Source of the DNA: a virus
IMG/VR virus record: IMGVR_UViG_3300046691_000179
Span: 1-41,574 of that record
Length of the DNA: 41,574 bases
Strand: one strand, 5' to 3'
The position numbers and the translations under genes were made by a program. Each line of letters opens with the position of its first letter. The first letter of the stretch is position 1. This document shows positions 20,857-30,456 of this stretch, in pieces. Below the pieces are notes generated by a model. It saw only the letters and a program-made list of their open reading frames with translations, ran no database searches and was not told the origin of the DNA.

Positions 20857-23800
20857 TTATCGTTTCCACCAAAGTTGCGTGACGGTGGCGTTTACATTGA
20901 CGGCGCCGGAGTACACGACGAAGCCATACTGATACGTGCCGGCCGCTCCAGGGCGTGGCTCGATAAGCATCACCTGACCAGAATTTGTTTGCGTGCCGCT
21001 ACCCGTACCTGTGACGCTGAGACGGGCAAGCTCCGATCCCGTGGTGAAGTCCATGAGCTTGACGTAGGTCGTCGTGTTTCCCGTTACCTGAATTGTCCAT
21101 TGAATAGACGTCAGAACAGGATTCGGATTTGGGTTCGAAATCGTCCAGCGTGCGCCAAGATCCGTTTCGCCGCCAGCCACACCATTTCCCGTGCGATTAT
21201 TGCTTGCCGTGTCGGTGATCTGGTTGAAATCGAGGTTAGACGTCGTGACCTGAAGACTGCCTATCTTCGCGTTGGTAATGGCTGCGTTGGCGATCTTTGC
21301 GTTGGTGATCGCGCCATCCTGGATCTGAGCCGACGAAATCGTCGCATTGACGATATCTGCCCATTCTACCTTGACGTTTTGCAGTTTCAGAACACCGCCT
21401 TGGAACACCAGCGGCAGGTAGGACGTACCGATGCTGTCGGGATTGAGCACGCTGAACTGATCAGCCATGACCGAGAAGCGGGACTTCTGAATGCCGCCAA
21501 CAGTGTAGATTTCGAGGAACATCCCACTTTCGACATAGGAACTACCCGTCGAGGTCCTAAGCGCGATCGAGAAGCGGGCATTGACGCCGGTCTGATCGGC
21601 CGCAACAGAGAACTTCACCAACCCCTGAGCGGAGAGATCGCCGACCGTGGCCGAAAGCGTCGTCGCCTGCGCGGCGGCGGCATTGGCAACGCCGGTCACG
21701 ACTGCAATCTGAGTATCGGCCTGCGCCTTATTGTCCGCGACCGTGGCTGTCAGGGTGACGACCTGGCTCGCTGCGGCATTGGCAGCGTCGGCGACCACCT
21801 GAATATTCTCAGTGAAGGTCGCGTTGCTCTGTCCGACAGAAGCGACCAGGCTGCGCTGCGCTTCGTTCAGGACGGCGTCAGAGAACTGCGTGTTGATCAG
21901 CAGCTGCTCGACAAGCGGGCGCACGTCCAGCAGTTCCTTCTGCAGACCCTTGAAGCGATCGAGAATGTCATTCTTGACGTGCTGCAGATCAACGATCAGA
22001 TCCGTGACGACGACATTCGGCGTGGTCACCGGCAACCAGTCCGACCAGTTCGTCACCCGCGTTCCCGAAGGAATGAACCTGCCGCGCGCCTCATAATCGG
22101 TGCTGCCCTTGAAGTTGGCATTCAGGACCCAGCTATAGGGCGCTTCGTAGCGGGTGGAATCACTGTCGAAAACGATGTCGCCAGTTGACGCCAGGCGCAC
22201 CTGCACCCAGACGTTGCTGACATCCGTCTGATCGGGTGCGCAGCTGACCTTGATCGATGGGCGCCATGGCACGCCGCTACTGTCGTTGATCGTAGCGGGC
22301 TCAACCTGCCAGCCATACATCGGCTGCGCCGGCGGCATCACCGGCCCAAGCGGCGCGAAGACTGGCGGCTTGTAGTCGTGATTCTGATCCCAATCATAAT
22401 CGGAAGGATCGACTTCGGTGATATCAAGCGTGACATCGAGGTTGGCGGCGTCCGTCGCGCCGTCGACGCGGAACATCTTCGCGATGTAACCATTGCGGTT
22501 CGACGTCCAGGTGACGATATCGCCGGGTTCAAGCACCCACGCAGACGGCGGCAAGGAGATTGTATGTCTGCGTTCTCGTCGCGCCTCTGCAAGCGCCGAC
22601 TTCATGATCCGCTGCACTTGTGACGAGCGATAAACCATATCCATCTGGATATCGGTCATCAGGCGTCGATTGCCGTCGCGTACCTCGAAGTCTGCATTAT
22701 AAAGCGGCGGCGCGGTCTTGGTGTTCCATGCCTCGTTGGGCTCCGGATAGGTCGCCGAGACGCCGTTGATGCTGTCGGCAAGGCCGAGGAACGGCTTAAA
22801 GCTCTGCTCTTCCGTCGACAGGATATCGTCATCGGAGAAGGCAAAGACGGCCGCACCCGGTTCGCCGACGCGAATTTTGTAGATGCCGCCGGCCTCGATG
22901 ACACGACCGTGGCAACCGGTCAGCAAGGATTCGATCGTCGCGCCGATTTCGGTGCTGACCTGCACCTCTGTCCCGGTCAGATAGGTCGCTTCCGTGCCGT
23001 CAGGGCCATCAATCCCGGCGCGGCATTTGTTGATCTGCGCAATCCAGTCGGCGGCCGGCAGACGCGCTTCCGTCAGGCTTTGCAAGCCGTAGAGCCAGAT
23101 ACCGTTATAAGTGATACCGCGCAGAATATTGTAGATCTGGACCGCAGGCAGATCGTCACCGTTGCCGCCCCATGTCGAGCGGTCCCCCCAGCGCTGCGAT
23201 CCACTGCCACCGGCCGAGCTGTCGCGCGACACATCGTAAAGCTTCGCGCCCTGCAATTCGAAACGGAAGGTCGGGAAGCCGGTGAACAGCTCATCATTGA
23301 CCTGCGACGTGACGACGGCATAGGCGATGCCGCGACCGACGCGCGTCGAAGCATAGGGACGACCGCTGCTGGATACGGTGTTGACCAGGAAGGGATCGGC
23401 GACGGTTTGCGTGCCGTCATAGAACTTGATCCACATATGGTTGTTGTTGCCGGTATTATATTCGGTGACCGGATAGCCCCAATCGCCATAGCTCGTGTCG
23501 CCGGTGTCGACAGTGACCGGAGCGCCGTTGACCCATACGGCGGAAACCCCACTGATCGGAATGTCCGACAGGGCAATGACCTGCGTGAAATAGGCGTTCG
23601 GCGTCTTGCCGGTCGCGCCCCAGGTATTCGCATAGGCCAGCGAACCGGCTGTGCAGCGGCGGCCGAACGGAATGGAGCGCGGCACGTCGCCGCCGGCCTG
23701 CATCGTACCCTGCACGCCATTCGTCTGCGTCGCCGTGTCCGTCTTCAAAATCTGCTGCGCCAGCATCGAGACGCCGATGCCGACAGCCGCATTGAGGGCG

Positions 23801-23871
23801 AATGCGGAAACAGAGCCTAGGAAGCTAGAGCCGAGAACGCCCGCCAGCGCCGCAGAGGTAAAAACAGCCAT
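20857..23871 (-). CDS. Tail tip / host-specificity protein (J-like)
   Basis: 1004-residue central tip protein. The Ala-rich N-terminus (about 1-40) is followed by a long beta-rich body (PRSIPFGRR, ILRGITYNGIWLYGLQSL), a fibronectin-like middle (about 530-640), helical coiled segments with repeated VVTLTATVADNKAQ-type units, and a C-terminal beta domain. This layout matches J-type proteins of siphophages that join the tape measure to fibers and contact the host. Last gene before the fiber. Confidence 0.85.
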   Translation of the reverse strand: MAVFTSAALAGVLGSSFLGSVSAFALNAAVGIGVSMLAQQILKTDTATQTNGVQGTMQAGGDVPRSIPFGRRCTAGSLAYANTWGATGKTPNAYFTQVIALSDIPISGVSAVWVNGAPVTVDTGDTSYGDWGYPVTEYNTGNNNHMWIKFYDGTQTVADPFLVNTVSSSGRPYASTRVGRGIAYAVVTSQVNDELFTGFPTFRFELQGAKLYDVSRDSSAGGSGSQRWGDRSTWGGNGDDLPAVQIYNILRGITYNGIWLYGLQSLTEARLPAADWIAQINKCRAGIDGPDGTEATYLTGTEVQVSTEIGATIESLLTGCHGRVIEAGGIYKIRVGEPGAAVFAFSDDDILSTEEQSFKPFLGLADSINGVSATYPEPNEAWNTKTAPPLYNADFEVRDGNRRLMTDIQMDMVYRSSQVQRIMKSALAEARRERRHTISLPPSAWVLEPGDIVTWTSNRNGYIAKMFRVDGATDAANLDVTLDITEVDPSDYDWDQNHDYKPPVFAPLGPVMPPAQPMYGWQVEPATINDSSGVPWRPSIKVSCAPDQTDVSNVWVQVRLASTGDIVFDSDSTRYEAPYSWVLNANFKGSTDYEARGRFIPSGTRVTNWSDWLPVTTPNVVVTDLIVDLQHVKNDILDRFKGLQKELLDVRPLVEQLLINTQFSDAVLNEAQRSLVASVGQSNATFTENIQVVADAANAAASQVVTLTATVADNKAQADTQIAVVTGVANAAAAQATTLSATVGDLSAQGLVKFSVAADQTGVNARFSIALRTSTGSSYVESGMFLEIYTVGGIQKSRFSVMADQFSVLNPDSIGTSYLPLVFQGGVLKLQNVKVEWADIVNATISSAQIQDGAITNAKIANAAITNAKIGSLQVTTSNLDFNQITDTASNNRTGNGVAGGETDLGARWTISNPNPNPVLTSIQWTIQVTGNTTTYVKLMDFTTGSELARLSVTGTGSGTQTNSGQVMLIEPRPGAAGTYQYGFVVYSGAVNVNATVTQLWWKR

Positions 23872-23886
23872 GATGAAACCGAAAGG

Positions 23887-24321
23887 TCAGAGAGATCTAA
23901 GAAAGTGCAGTTCGACGGGCTCGTAGCCCCTGCGCGCGTAAAGTTCGGCCGGCGCCGGATAGCGTCCAAGGCCGACCATGCTGACATAGGCGCAGCCGCG
24001 TTCAGCGGCCCATGCCTCATAGGCCGCCAGCATCTTCAGGGCGGCCCGGCCGCGCCAGGCGGGATCGATCCACCAGACGATTTCCGACGCCACCTTGACC
24101 GGCGCCAGATGATGCGTCCCGGCTTGCGCCGCCAGAACGCCGCGCGCAACGCCGCCTTGCTCGAACACGAGGCAAAGGCGGTCCGGCTCAATGAGGGCCA
24201 TACGAAACAGCGCATCGGCCATCGCCGCCGAGAATGGGAACGGCACGCCGGATGCGGCGTGAAACGCCCGACACATGGTCAGGACACGCATCTTGTCGGC
24301 TTCTATCGCGCGACGGATCAT
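23887..24321 (-). CDS. GNAT-family N-acetyltransferase
   Basis: 144 residues. The acyl-CoA region WWIDPAWRGRAALKMLAAYE and the C-terminal RYPAPAELYARRGYEPVE fit the GNAT fold. ATG 24321 overlaps the upstream stop as ATGA. An enzyme within a tail operon is unusual but recurs in Rhizobiales siphophages. It could modify a tail protein or a host factor. Substrate unknown. Confidence 0.75.
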   Translation of the reverse strand: MIRRAIEADKMRVLTMCRAFHAASGVPFPFSAAMADALFRMALIEPDRLCLVFEQGGVARGVLAAQAGTHHLAPVKVASEIVWWIDPAWRGRAALKMLAAYEAWAAERGCAYVSMVGLGRYPAPAELYARRGYEPVELHFLRSL

Positions 24322-24995
24322 TTGTTTGCTGCCCGGACGTTCGAGCTGATGCGCTGCGCTTCTGCCGTCGTAACCTTGCCCGCCTTGCGGCCCCAGAAGA
24401 ATTCCCAATCGCCAACCGTGGTGGCATCCCGAAAGAAATCGTCGGTCGGGTCGCGCAGAAGCTGACTATCATGGGATCGAGTGTCGGGATTGCTGCGGGT
24501 CGTCTCCTGCGTGTGCGGAGCGCAGGTAAGCGTAATCGATCCTGCCTCGCCTTCCTTTGGCGTAACGATGTCCACGTCGTCGACATAGCCGACGAGGCGC
24601 GGGAAGGCCGCATCCACCATCTGGCGTGTATTCGGATCGAACAGGCCGCGATAGACCTCAACAACGGCCTGCTTCAGATCGTATCCGCGCACCAGGTTGG
24701 CGACGGCTTCATCGATCTGCGACATGGAGATGGTGGCATTCTGCACCGACAGGTTCGAGACCAGCGGAATGTCGCTGATCTGGATCAACGAGCCGCTGCC
24801 CTCGAAATTGCGTGTCTCGGGCAAGCCTGTATTCGGGTTCAGGACCTGCGCAGCGACATTACCAACATCCGACCAGAAGCCATATTCGAATGGTGCATCA
24901 CTATCGATTTCCCTCGCCTTGATCCAAAGGAAGTCACGGGCGACGAGGCGGCGTTCCTGCAATGCGTTGTGGTTGTTTCCGGTGATACTACGCAT
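24318..24995 (-). CDS. Minor tail protein (distal tail / hub region)
   Basis: 225 residues, beta-rich, with LIQISDIPLVSNLSVQNATI and a cysteine in ITLTCAPHTQ. In gene-transfer-agent-like tails the two genes after the tape measure are hub proteins of this size, so I infer that role. ATG 24995 shares its A with the preceding stop. No specific family is proven by eye. Confidence 0.65.
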   Translation of the reverse strand: MRSITGNNHNALQERRLVARDFLWIKAREIDSDAPFEYGFWSDVGNVAAQVLNPNTGLPETRNFEGSGSLIQISDIPLVSNLSVQNATISMSQIDEAVANLVRGYDLKQAVVEVYRGLFDPNTRQMVDAAFPRLVGYVDDVDIVTPKEGEAGSITLTCAPHTQETTRSNPDTRSHDSQLLRDPTDDFFRDATTVGDWEFFWGRKAGKVTTAEAQRISSNVRAANK

Positions 24996-25627
24996 CAGCG
25001 CGCCTCCATCCCTTTGAACGTGATGGGACCGCGTCCGGTCGCCATATCGGCCGGCGAGGAGAGCGAGTCCGGCACAAGCGACATGACGCAGGACGGACGC
25101 ACGAGACGTACATCGGCGTTGACGAGGGCGGTGGGCCAGAGATAGGGCCGGATTTCGAACTGTCCGGTGACGCCGCCGGCGCTCGCCGTTGCCGCCTCCC
25201 GCACACGATGCAGATCCGCGCTACCGATCTGGATGAAATCACCGACGCTTAGCTGGTATCCCGCAGGCAACCCCTTCAGCGCAACCGCGCGACCAGACGA
25301 CATGCTATCAAGCTTGCAGACGCCTGAGAACGCGCTACCGGTCGGCCAGGACCCATTGGGATAGGCAATGGGATAGCAGCGGCTCATGGGCGATGCGATG
25401 AACGTCGTCGCGCCATTCTCCAGGGCATCGAGACGCGCGCGCCAGGTGTCCAGCTCATTGGCGCTCATGCCGCGGGATTGCCATGTCGCCGTCCAAAGTG
25501 GAGAGCCCAGGTCCTTGACATAGGTTTTGCCGTTTGCGGAGCGGCTTTGCTCCTGGCGCCACTGCGGGGTGAATTCCGTCGTCCATCCGGGGAAGGACGC
25601 GAGAAAGTCGAGGGGAAATGATAGCAT
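24995..25627 (-). CDS. Minor tail protein (distal tail-like)
   Basis: 210 residues beginning MLSFPLDFLASFPGWTTEF. A beta-rich body includes ATWQSRGMSANELDTWRARL, the pattern of a phage distal tail protein in which a loop clamps the end of the tube. Sits directly after the tape measure gene. Assignment rests on position and general character. Confidence 0.65.
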   Translation of the reverse strand: MLSFPLDFLASFPGWTTEFTPQWRQEQSRSANGKTYVKDLGSPLWTATWQSRGMSANELDTWRARLDALENGATTFIASPMSRCYPIAYPNGSWPTGSAFSGVCKLDSMSSGRAVALKGLPAGYQLSVGDFIQIGSADLHRVREAATASAGGVTGQFEIRPYLWPTALVNADVRLVRPSCVMSLVPDSLSSPADMATGRGPITFKGMEAR

Positions 25628-25630
25628 CCG

Positions 25631-28600
25631 TCAAATCCCCTGCTGACGTGTTTTCTTGGCTATACGCATGGTGTTGACGACGCGGGAAGAAAATTCCTGC
25701 CTATCCTTGTCCATCTGCTGTTGCAGGCGGGCGACCGCAGCGACATCGGCGCCGCGATTGTCGATCTGTGGCGCGTAGGTAAACGATGCCCCTGCGGGAC
25801 GTGTGGCGTGTGCCATGGCGGCCGTGCTTGGCATTGACGGCGCGCGGACGATCCCGCCGTTTGCCAGCATAAGCTGACGACCGCTATTGATAGCCTCAAG
25901 CAAGGTTCGGTTCTTTTTGGTTGATGCAGCGTTAACGACGAACTCTCCGTTCGAAAGCATCGCCGGCACTTTGTCGGAACGAGGGCCACCGGGGCCGCGA
26001 ACGCCACCGCCGCCAGCAAGCTTCACCGGGCCACCGTCTTTCTTGAAAATGGACGCAAACCAGTTGTTGCTTCCGGACGAGCCGAACAAGTCGTCAATAG
26101 CCATATCGAGAAATTTGCTGCCGATTTTATCCAGAACGCCACCCAAGGCTTCGGCGGCCGACTTTCCGGCAACCATATCCTGAATGAAGCCCTTCGTGGC
26201 GTCCTTGCTGAAATCACGCCAATCCTCGACTTTCTGGCGTAGTTTGTCCTGGCTCTCGGCGAGGCGACTTGCACTGGCGTCAGCCTCGCCATATCCGACC
26301 GCCAGCGCCCGCATTGCAAGAGCCTGTTCTTGCGCTGCCGGCGTCAGTTTCGATAGATCGCCGGTCAGCAACTGCTGCACAGATGTGAGTTCGCGACCAG
26401 CCGCCGTTCCATGTTCCTGCGCAAGGTTCATCAACTCTTGCGCTTTTTGCAGCGTCGAAAGCGCCTTGCCATGGTCATTGATCAGCGGGTTAAGGATCGA
26501 GCGGAGGCCTGCTTCTTCCTTCATCTGCTCAAGGGAACGTTGCTCCTGCACCAGGGACTTGTCAAAATCCGCACGATCGTCGATGCGCTTCGTGCCGGCC
26601 GTCGACATGCCTGCGCGCTTTTGCCCATAGGCTACCACGTCGTCAACGGTCGCGCCGTTGCCAAGGATGGTCGGGTTGGCGCGAACCGCGTCTTTCGAAA
26701 GCACACTTGCGGCCAAGGTGCCGGGAGCGGCTTTCAGGACGTTCGCTGCGCCTTGAGGTCCAAGGAAATGCGCGAGCTGCAAGGCTACTTCGTCGACGCT
26801 GACGCCAGCCTTTTGCAGTATCTGAGCATTTTCGCGCGCATAGGCGTCGATCAAGGTGCGCGACCTATCGGCGTTGCTGCGCAAGGCAAGAATGGCCGGA
26901 TCCGTGAGCGTTGCCGCTTCATCGGGAAAGTATTTCTTAAAAAGGGCGAGCCATGTGCTTTTGATGAACTGCCCATCACCCATCGCTGACGAATTCGGGT
27001 TCTTGGCATTCGCGTTGCCGCCCGATTCCGCGTTGACGACGCGATCGGTAAATCCGGAAACCGCACCCTCGAAAGCCTGAGTGGATTTCTCGTTGGCAAT
27101 CTCGGTCTTCGCCTGAATGCGAGCCGCCACCTCTGATATGACGCCGCCGAAATCCTTGACGTTCTTGATGACGTCCTGCGTTCGCTTATCAAGCTCCTTG
27201 TCCGCCTGCGACTTCTGCGATTCTGCGGTCCGCTTGTTCAACTCCTGTTGCGCAGCCTGTTGCTGACGATAGTAATCACTATCCTGGGCGGAGTTTCCAG
27301 CCGGCCCTGCTGTCGTTTCCGGACCCTGCGTGCGAAGGCTTGGAAGGTCGCGTTTCAACACAGTTGCATAGCGCTTCAGGGATTCCATCTGCGGCAGAAG
27401 CTTGCGGAGACTAGCGATCATGTCATCGATCGGCCGGCTCGGCTTCGTGCTTGCAATATCGTCGAGGATCTTATTCAGTTGGTCCAGAGTAGCCTTGCCA
27501 TCCTGCGCCTTGCTGACGACATCGAGCAGGTCCTTGGCGGCCTTCTTGTCACTATCCGAACTGCGTGATCTTGCCGCGCCGGAACCAGTCATCGTCTGCA
27601 ACTGGCTCTGTATGTCTCCCAACGTATTTGGGCCGCTGACGCTAAACCAGTCCGACCAGCTGCGCCCGTTAAGGCGGCCTAGCTCATCATTGATATCCTT
27701 TAGGCGCTTGCGGGTCTCTTCCGGGGCGAGGTTTTTCAGGGAAGAGGAGGCATCGTCCACCTTGCTCTTCATGTCTCCGGCGTAGATGCCGAGATCCTGC
27801 ATCTCCTGTTTGAGACGGTCCGTGCGCTCACTGGCCTTGATTGCCTCATCACCGAAATAGCCAAGCGCAACGGTTGCCGCGACACCGATCACCGCACCGA
27901 TAGGCCCGGCTGCAGCGCTAAGGCCGGAAATCGCGGTTCCGACTGAAGCCGCCGTACGCGCGGCCTTGATGGCTTCGACGAAGCGGCCGACCGCAACGCC
28001 GGCCTGCGCCATCTTCAAAATCATACCGCCGATCGCGCGGCCGACCAAGGCAGCCGCGATCACCGACGCAACCTTAAGCGTCGTATCCGCGATCGTGTCG
28101 AAATTGTCAGCAAGGGCACTAAGTCCCTTCACCATGCGCTGCGATGCGCCGAGACTGGAATCCGTGGAGCCGATATATTTTGTCAACGCGTTGTCGACCT
28201 TGGTAAAGCCCTGCGCAATCGTCTCCGTCGAGTTGGCGGCCATGGCCTGAATAGAGGGTAGACCTTTGAGGAAGGCCTGAAAGAACTCCTTACCGGTGAC
28301 GGAACCGGCATTAACCAGGTTCTTGAGCTTGCTGACGGAACCGCCGGCCGCGTCGAGGCCATTGGCGACCGCCATCAGGATCGGCCGCGCACCCTCGTTG
28401 ACGGAGTTGAACTCTTCCGCCTGCACCCGAGCCTGCCCGAGCAGTTGCCCGAGCTGCGTCAAGGCGCCTGACGCTTCCGTTGAACTCGTTCCTGCGACCC
28501 GTAGGGCCGTGGCAACACCATCTGAGAACTGCAAAAGATCGTTCTGGGAAGCACCTAGATTGTCGCTAGCCTGCGCCGCCTTCCCGTAAAGGCCCGTGAG

Positions 28601-28960
28601 CGCACCGATCGGCGTGGCGTTCTTCTGCGCAGAATCATAAAGCTGGTTGAGAACGTTGACCTGCTTCGTGCCCGTTACCCCGGCAACCGCAAGGCTGTTT
28701 TTCGCGGACGTCCATGCGTCGGCGTATTTCAGCACCTCGTTGACAGACAGCAGGCCGCCGATGCCAGCGAGCGGCGCAATCAGCGATTTGGCGGCACTGC
28801 GACCGATACCGTCAAGCCGGCCGTTCATCTGGCGAAAGCGATTTTCAATCGCGCGCGCCTGCGAATTTGATACGTCGCGGGCCTTTTGCATTTCCCGCTG
28901 GTATTGCTTAATGTCAGCGCTCAACTGTACGACGAGCTTTTCAACGTCAGTGGAAGCCAT
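25631..28960 (-). CDS. Tape measure protein with embedded transglycosylase domain
   Basis: 1109 residues, the longest gene, setting tail length. The N-terminus is TMP-like (SADIKQYQREMQKARDVSN), with hydrophobic stretches around 290-350. Residues about 640-790 form a lysozyme-like domain: VVNAESGGNANAKNP with the catalytic Glu, then AMGDGQFIKSTW, typical of soluble lytic transglycosylases that open peptidoglycan for DNA entry. The C-terminus (LANGGIVRAPSMP, GGGGVRGPGGPRSDKVPA) matches TMP ends. No strong ribosome site precedes ATG 28960. Confidence 0.9.
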   Translation of the reverse strand: MASTDVEKLVVQLSADIKQYQREMQKARDVSNSQARAIENRFRQMNGRLDGIGRSAAKSLIAPLAGIGGLLSVNEVLKYADAWTSAKNSLAVAGVTGTKQVNVLNQLYDSAQKNATPIGALTGLYGKAAQASDNLGASQNDLLQFSDGVATALRVAGTSSTEASGALTQLGQLLGQARVQAEEFNSVNEGARPILMAVANGLDAAGGSVSKLKNLVNAGSVTGKEFFQAFLKGLPSIQAMAANSTETIAQGFTKVDNALTKYIGSTDSSLGASQRMVKGLSALADNFDTIADTTLKVASVIAAALVGRAIGGMILKMAQAGVAVGRFVEAIKAARTAASVGTAISGLSAAAGPIGAVIGVAATVALGYFGDEAIKASERTDRLKQEMQDLGIYAGDMKSKVDDASSSLKNLAPEETRKRLKDINDELGRLNGRSWSDWFSVSGPNTLGDIQSQLQTMTGSGAARSRSSDSDKKAAKDLLDVVSKAQDGKATLDQLNKILDDIASTKPSRPIDDMIASLRKLLPQMESLKRYATVLKRDLPSLRTQGPETTAGPAGNSAQDSDYYRQQQAAQQELNKRTAESQKSQADKELDKRTQDVIKNVKDFGGVISEVAARIQAKTEIANEKSTQAFEGAVSGFTDRVVNAESGGNANAKNPNSSAMGDGQFIKSTWLALFKKYFPDEAATLTDPAILALRSNADRSRTLIDAYARENAQILQKAGVSVDEVALQLAHFLGPQGAANVLKAAPGTLAASVLSKDAVRANPTILGNGATVDDVVAYGQKRAGMSTAGTKRIDDRADFDKSLVQEQRSLEQMKEEAGLRSILNPLINDHGKALSTLQKAQELMNLAQEHGTAAGRELTSVQQLLTGDLSKLTPAAQEQALAMRALAVGYGEADASASRLAESQDKLRQKVEDWRDFSKDATKGFIQDMVAGKSAAEALGGVLDKIGSKFLDMAIDDLFGSSGSNNWFASIFKKDGGPVKLAGGGGVRGPGGPRSDKVPAMLSNGEFVVNAASTKKNRTLLEAINSGRQLMLANGGIVRAPSMPSTAAMAHATRPAGASFTYAPQIDNRGADVAAVARLQQQMDKDRQEFSSRVVNTMRIAKKTRQQGI

Positions 28961-28987
28961 AGTTTATCCATTCGGGAGGAGTGTGGA

Positions 28988-29371
28988 ATGAAATCAGCCG
29001 CAGCGGCTTTGCCGATCATGATGCTCGCGGGATGCGTAACCCAACAGCAAGTAACTCAAGCGTACGCGAGTCAGACACCACCATCCGCTTCGGTTCGAAA
29101 GGCGGCTTTGGATTATGGCAAAACGCAGTTTTTTGACCCGTATTCTATGCGTGACGTGAGCATATCCTACGTCATGACAGGAAACCTGCCCGGCAAGTCC
29201 GTCGTATGCGTCCGGGCAAATGCCAAGAACCGCATGGGAGCTTACACAGGACTCTCATCGACAGGGTTGACTCTCACAAATGATGTTGTGACTGCCGCTT
29301 TCGTGGACGAGCCAGGATGCAACGACGGAAGACTTCGTTATGTCCCGTTCCCAGAGATGGAAAATCTCTAG
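28988..29371 (+). CDS. Lipoprotein moron on the opposite strand
   Basis: 127-residue plus-strand gene inserted between the tape measure and tail-chaperone genes, which run leftward. Starts MKSAAAALPIMMLAGC: a signal peptide with a good lipobox (LAGC), so the mature protein is lipid-anchored. ATG 28988 follows GGGAGGAG. The rest is soluble with two more cysteines. Its stop overlaps that of the tail chaperone on the other strand. Independent opposite-strand genes like this are usually expressed in lysogens, for example for superinfection exclusion. No family recognised. Confidence 0.75.
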   Translation: MKSAAAALPIMMLAGCVTQQQVTQAYASQTPPSASVRKAALDYGKTQFFDPYSMRDVSISYVMTGNLPGKSVVCVRANAKNRMGAYTGLSSTGLTLTNDVVTAAFVDEPGCNDGRLRYVPFPEMENL

Positions 29372-29511
29372 CCGTCGATCCACTCCCACAGTTCATCCTT
29401 TTCTTTCTCGGTCAGCCCCTCTTCGGAACTATTGGCGGCAATGAAGCCTTCCAAGGCCGAGAAATATTGGAATATCGACATTCCGCGAACTTGCTGCGGC
29501 GTATATCCCAT
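29368..29511 (-). CDS. Tail assembly chaperone, second ORF (g10.1/TAC-like)
   Basis: 47 residues, MGYTPQQVRGMSIFQYFSAL then GLTEKEKDELWEWIDG, matching short tail-assembly proteins after the chaperone in gene-transfer-agent-type modules. No ribosome site is seen before ATG 29511. The same frame is open upstream, past the end of the first chaperone ORF, and is at -1 to it, so it may be made as a frameshift extension. Ends inside the stop of the opposite-strand lipoprotein. Confidence 0.65.
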   Translation of the reverse strand: MGYTPQQVRGMSIFQYFSALEGFIAANSSEEGLTEKEKDELWEWIDG

Positions 29512-29543
29512 CGCCGCGCCGTTGCCATAAATCGCGCCAAATC

Positions 29544-29927
29544 TCAGTTTTCCGTTGGGGAGATCGTCGAGAGGTTCCCCTCTGGATTTGGCGCGACTGG
29601 CTCCCCCGGCTTTTCGTCCTCAACTCCGATGACGCCGGCCGAAAGGATCGCTTGCGCGAAATGTAGACTTTCCATGGGCGGCCGGTCTCTGACATAAGCA
29701 CGAACTTTCTTCAGAGCGTCAGTCGGCTTCATGCCGCCGCCGATCAGGCCGAGCCGGATCGTCTCGGAAATGTCGGCAATGCGCCAGCTTTCGTCATAGA
29801 GGCGGGCCAGTAGTGCGTATGGACCCGCGTTGCAGACTTCCTGCAACTCTTCCAGTTCACCCCACCCCAGGCGGAAGAGATAGTCGTCATCCGCCCAGGT
29901 CACCGTGATTTTCGCATCGCGGCTCAT
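29544..29927 (-). CDS. Tail assembly chaperone, first ORF (GTA g10-like)
   Basis: 127 residues: GWGELEELQEVCNAGPYALL, then TIRLGLIGGGMKPTDALKKV, the signature of gene-transfer-agent tail chaperones that precede the tape measure. It ends ACG GAA AAC TGA; GGAAAAC immediately before the stop is a possible -1 slippery site leading into the next ORF. It would keep the tape measure soluble before tube assembly. Confidence 0.8.
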   Translation of the reverse strand: MSRDAKITVTWADDDYLFRLGWGELEELQEVCNAGPYALLARLYDESWRIADISETIRLGLIGGGMKPTDALKKVRAYVRDRPPMESLHFAQAILSAGVIGVEDEKPGEPVAPNPEGNLSTISPTEN

Positions 29928-29929
29928 GA

Positions 29930-30376
29930 TCAGGGAGCCGGAGTAACGACGCGAACCATTTCGCCATCGCTCTGCATGCTGACGTTCTGCGTGGCACGTT
30001 GGCCGTTATTTGCACCGACCTCAAGACTTTCGACGTGCATCCGCCCGGTCCAAGTTATCGTTTTGGCCGGAAACTCCCACTCGACTTTAGCCGGCACCGA
30101 ATCGACATCGTCGAACGCATCCAGCCATGTTTCGACGCTTTCAGCCGCGAGAACGCCTTCGCCGGAGATCGTCATTGAAAGCGATGTCGCATCCCGGCCA
30201 AGCCAGTCAACCTTGTCCGGATCGTTGCAATCGGGAACCTGAATTTCTTCCAGAGCCTTGTTCAAGGTGATGGTGCGCTGCGTGAAACCGCAGGGCGCAG
30301 CGTAGACGATCGGGGTGGCGTCATTGCCAAGAAGGACGCGAATCTTCCCGCCCTTGATTGTGGTGGCCTGTGTCAT
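29930..30376 (-). CDS. Major tail (tube) protein
   Basis: 148-residue beta-rich protein: GKIRVLLGNDATPIVYAAPC, then TISGEGVLAAESVETW and ITWTGRMHVESLEVGANNG. This is the phage tail tube family as in gene transfer agents and related siphophages. Hexameric rings form the tube. Location between terminator and chaperone agrees. Confidence 0.85.
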   Translation of the reverse strand: MTQATTIKGGKIRVLLGNDATPIVYAAPCGFTQRTITLNKALEEIQVPDCNDPDKVDWLGRDATSLSMTISGEGVLAAESVETWLDAFDDVDSVPAKVEWEFPAKTITWTGRMHVESLEVGANNGQRATQNVSMQSDGEMVRVVTPAP

Positions 30377-30456
30377 GGGGGTGTCTCCTAAGTTGGCAGG
30401 GAAAAACAGCCGGCCGGGACGGACGGCTTACGGCGGGATGCCGATTTCGATGATAG

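Noticed and set aside
20677-22188. 503-residue plus-strand ORF
   Set aside because: Antisense to the tip protein and fiber; no recognisable domains; shadow.
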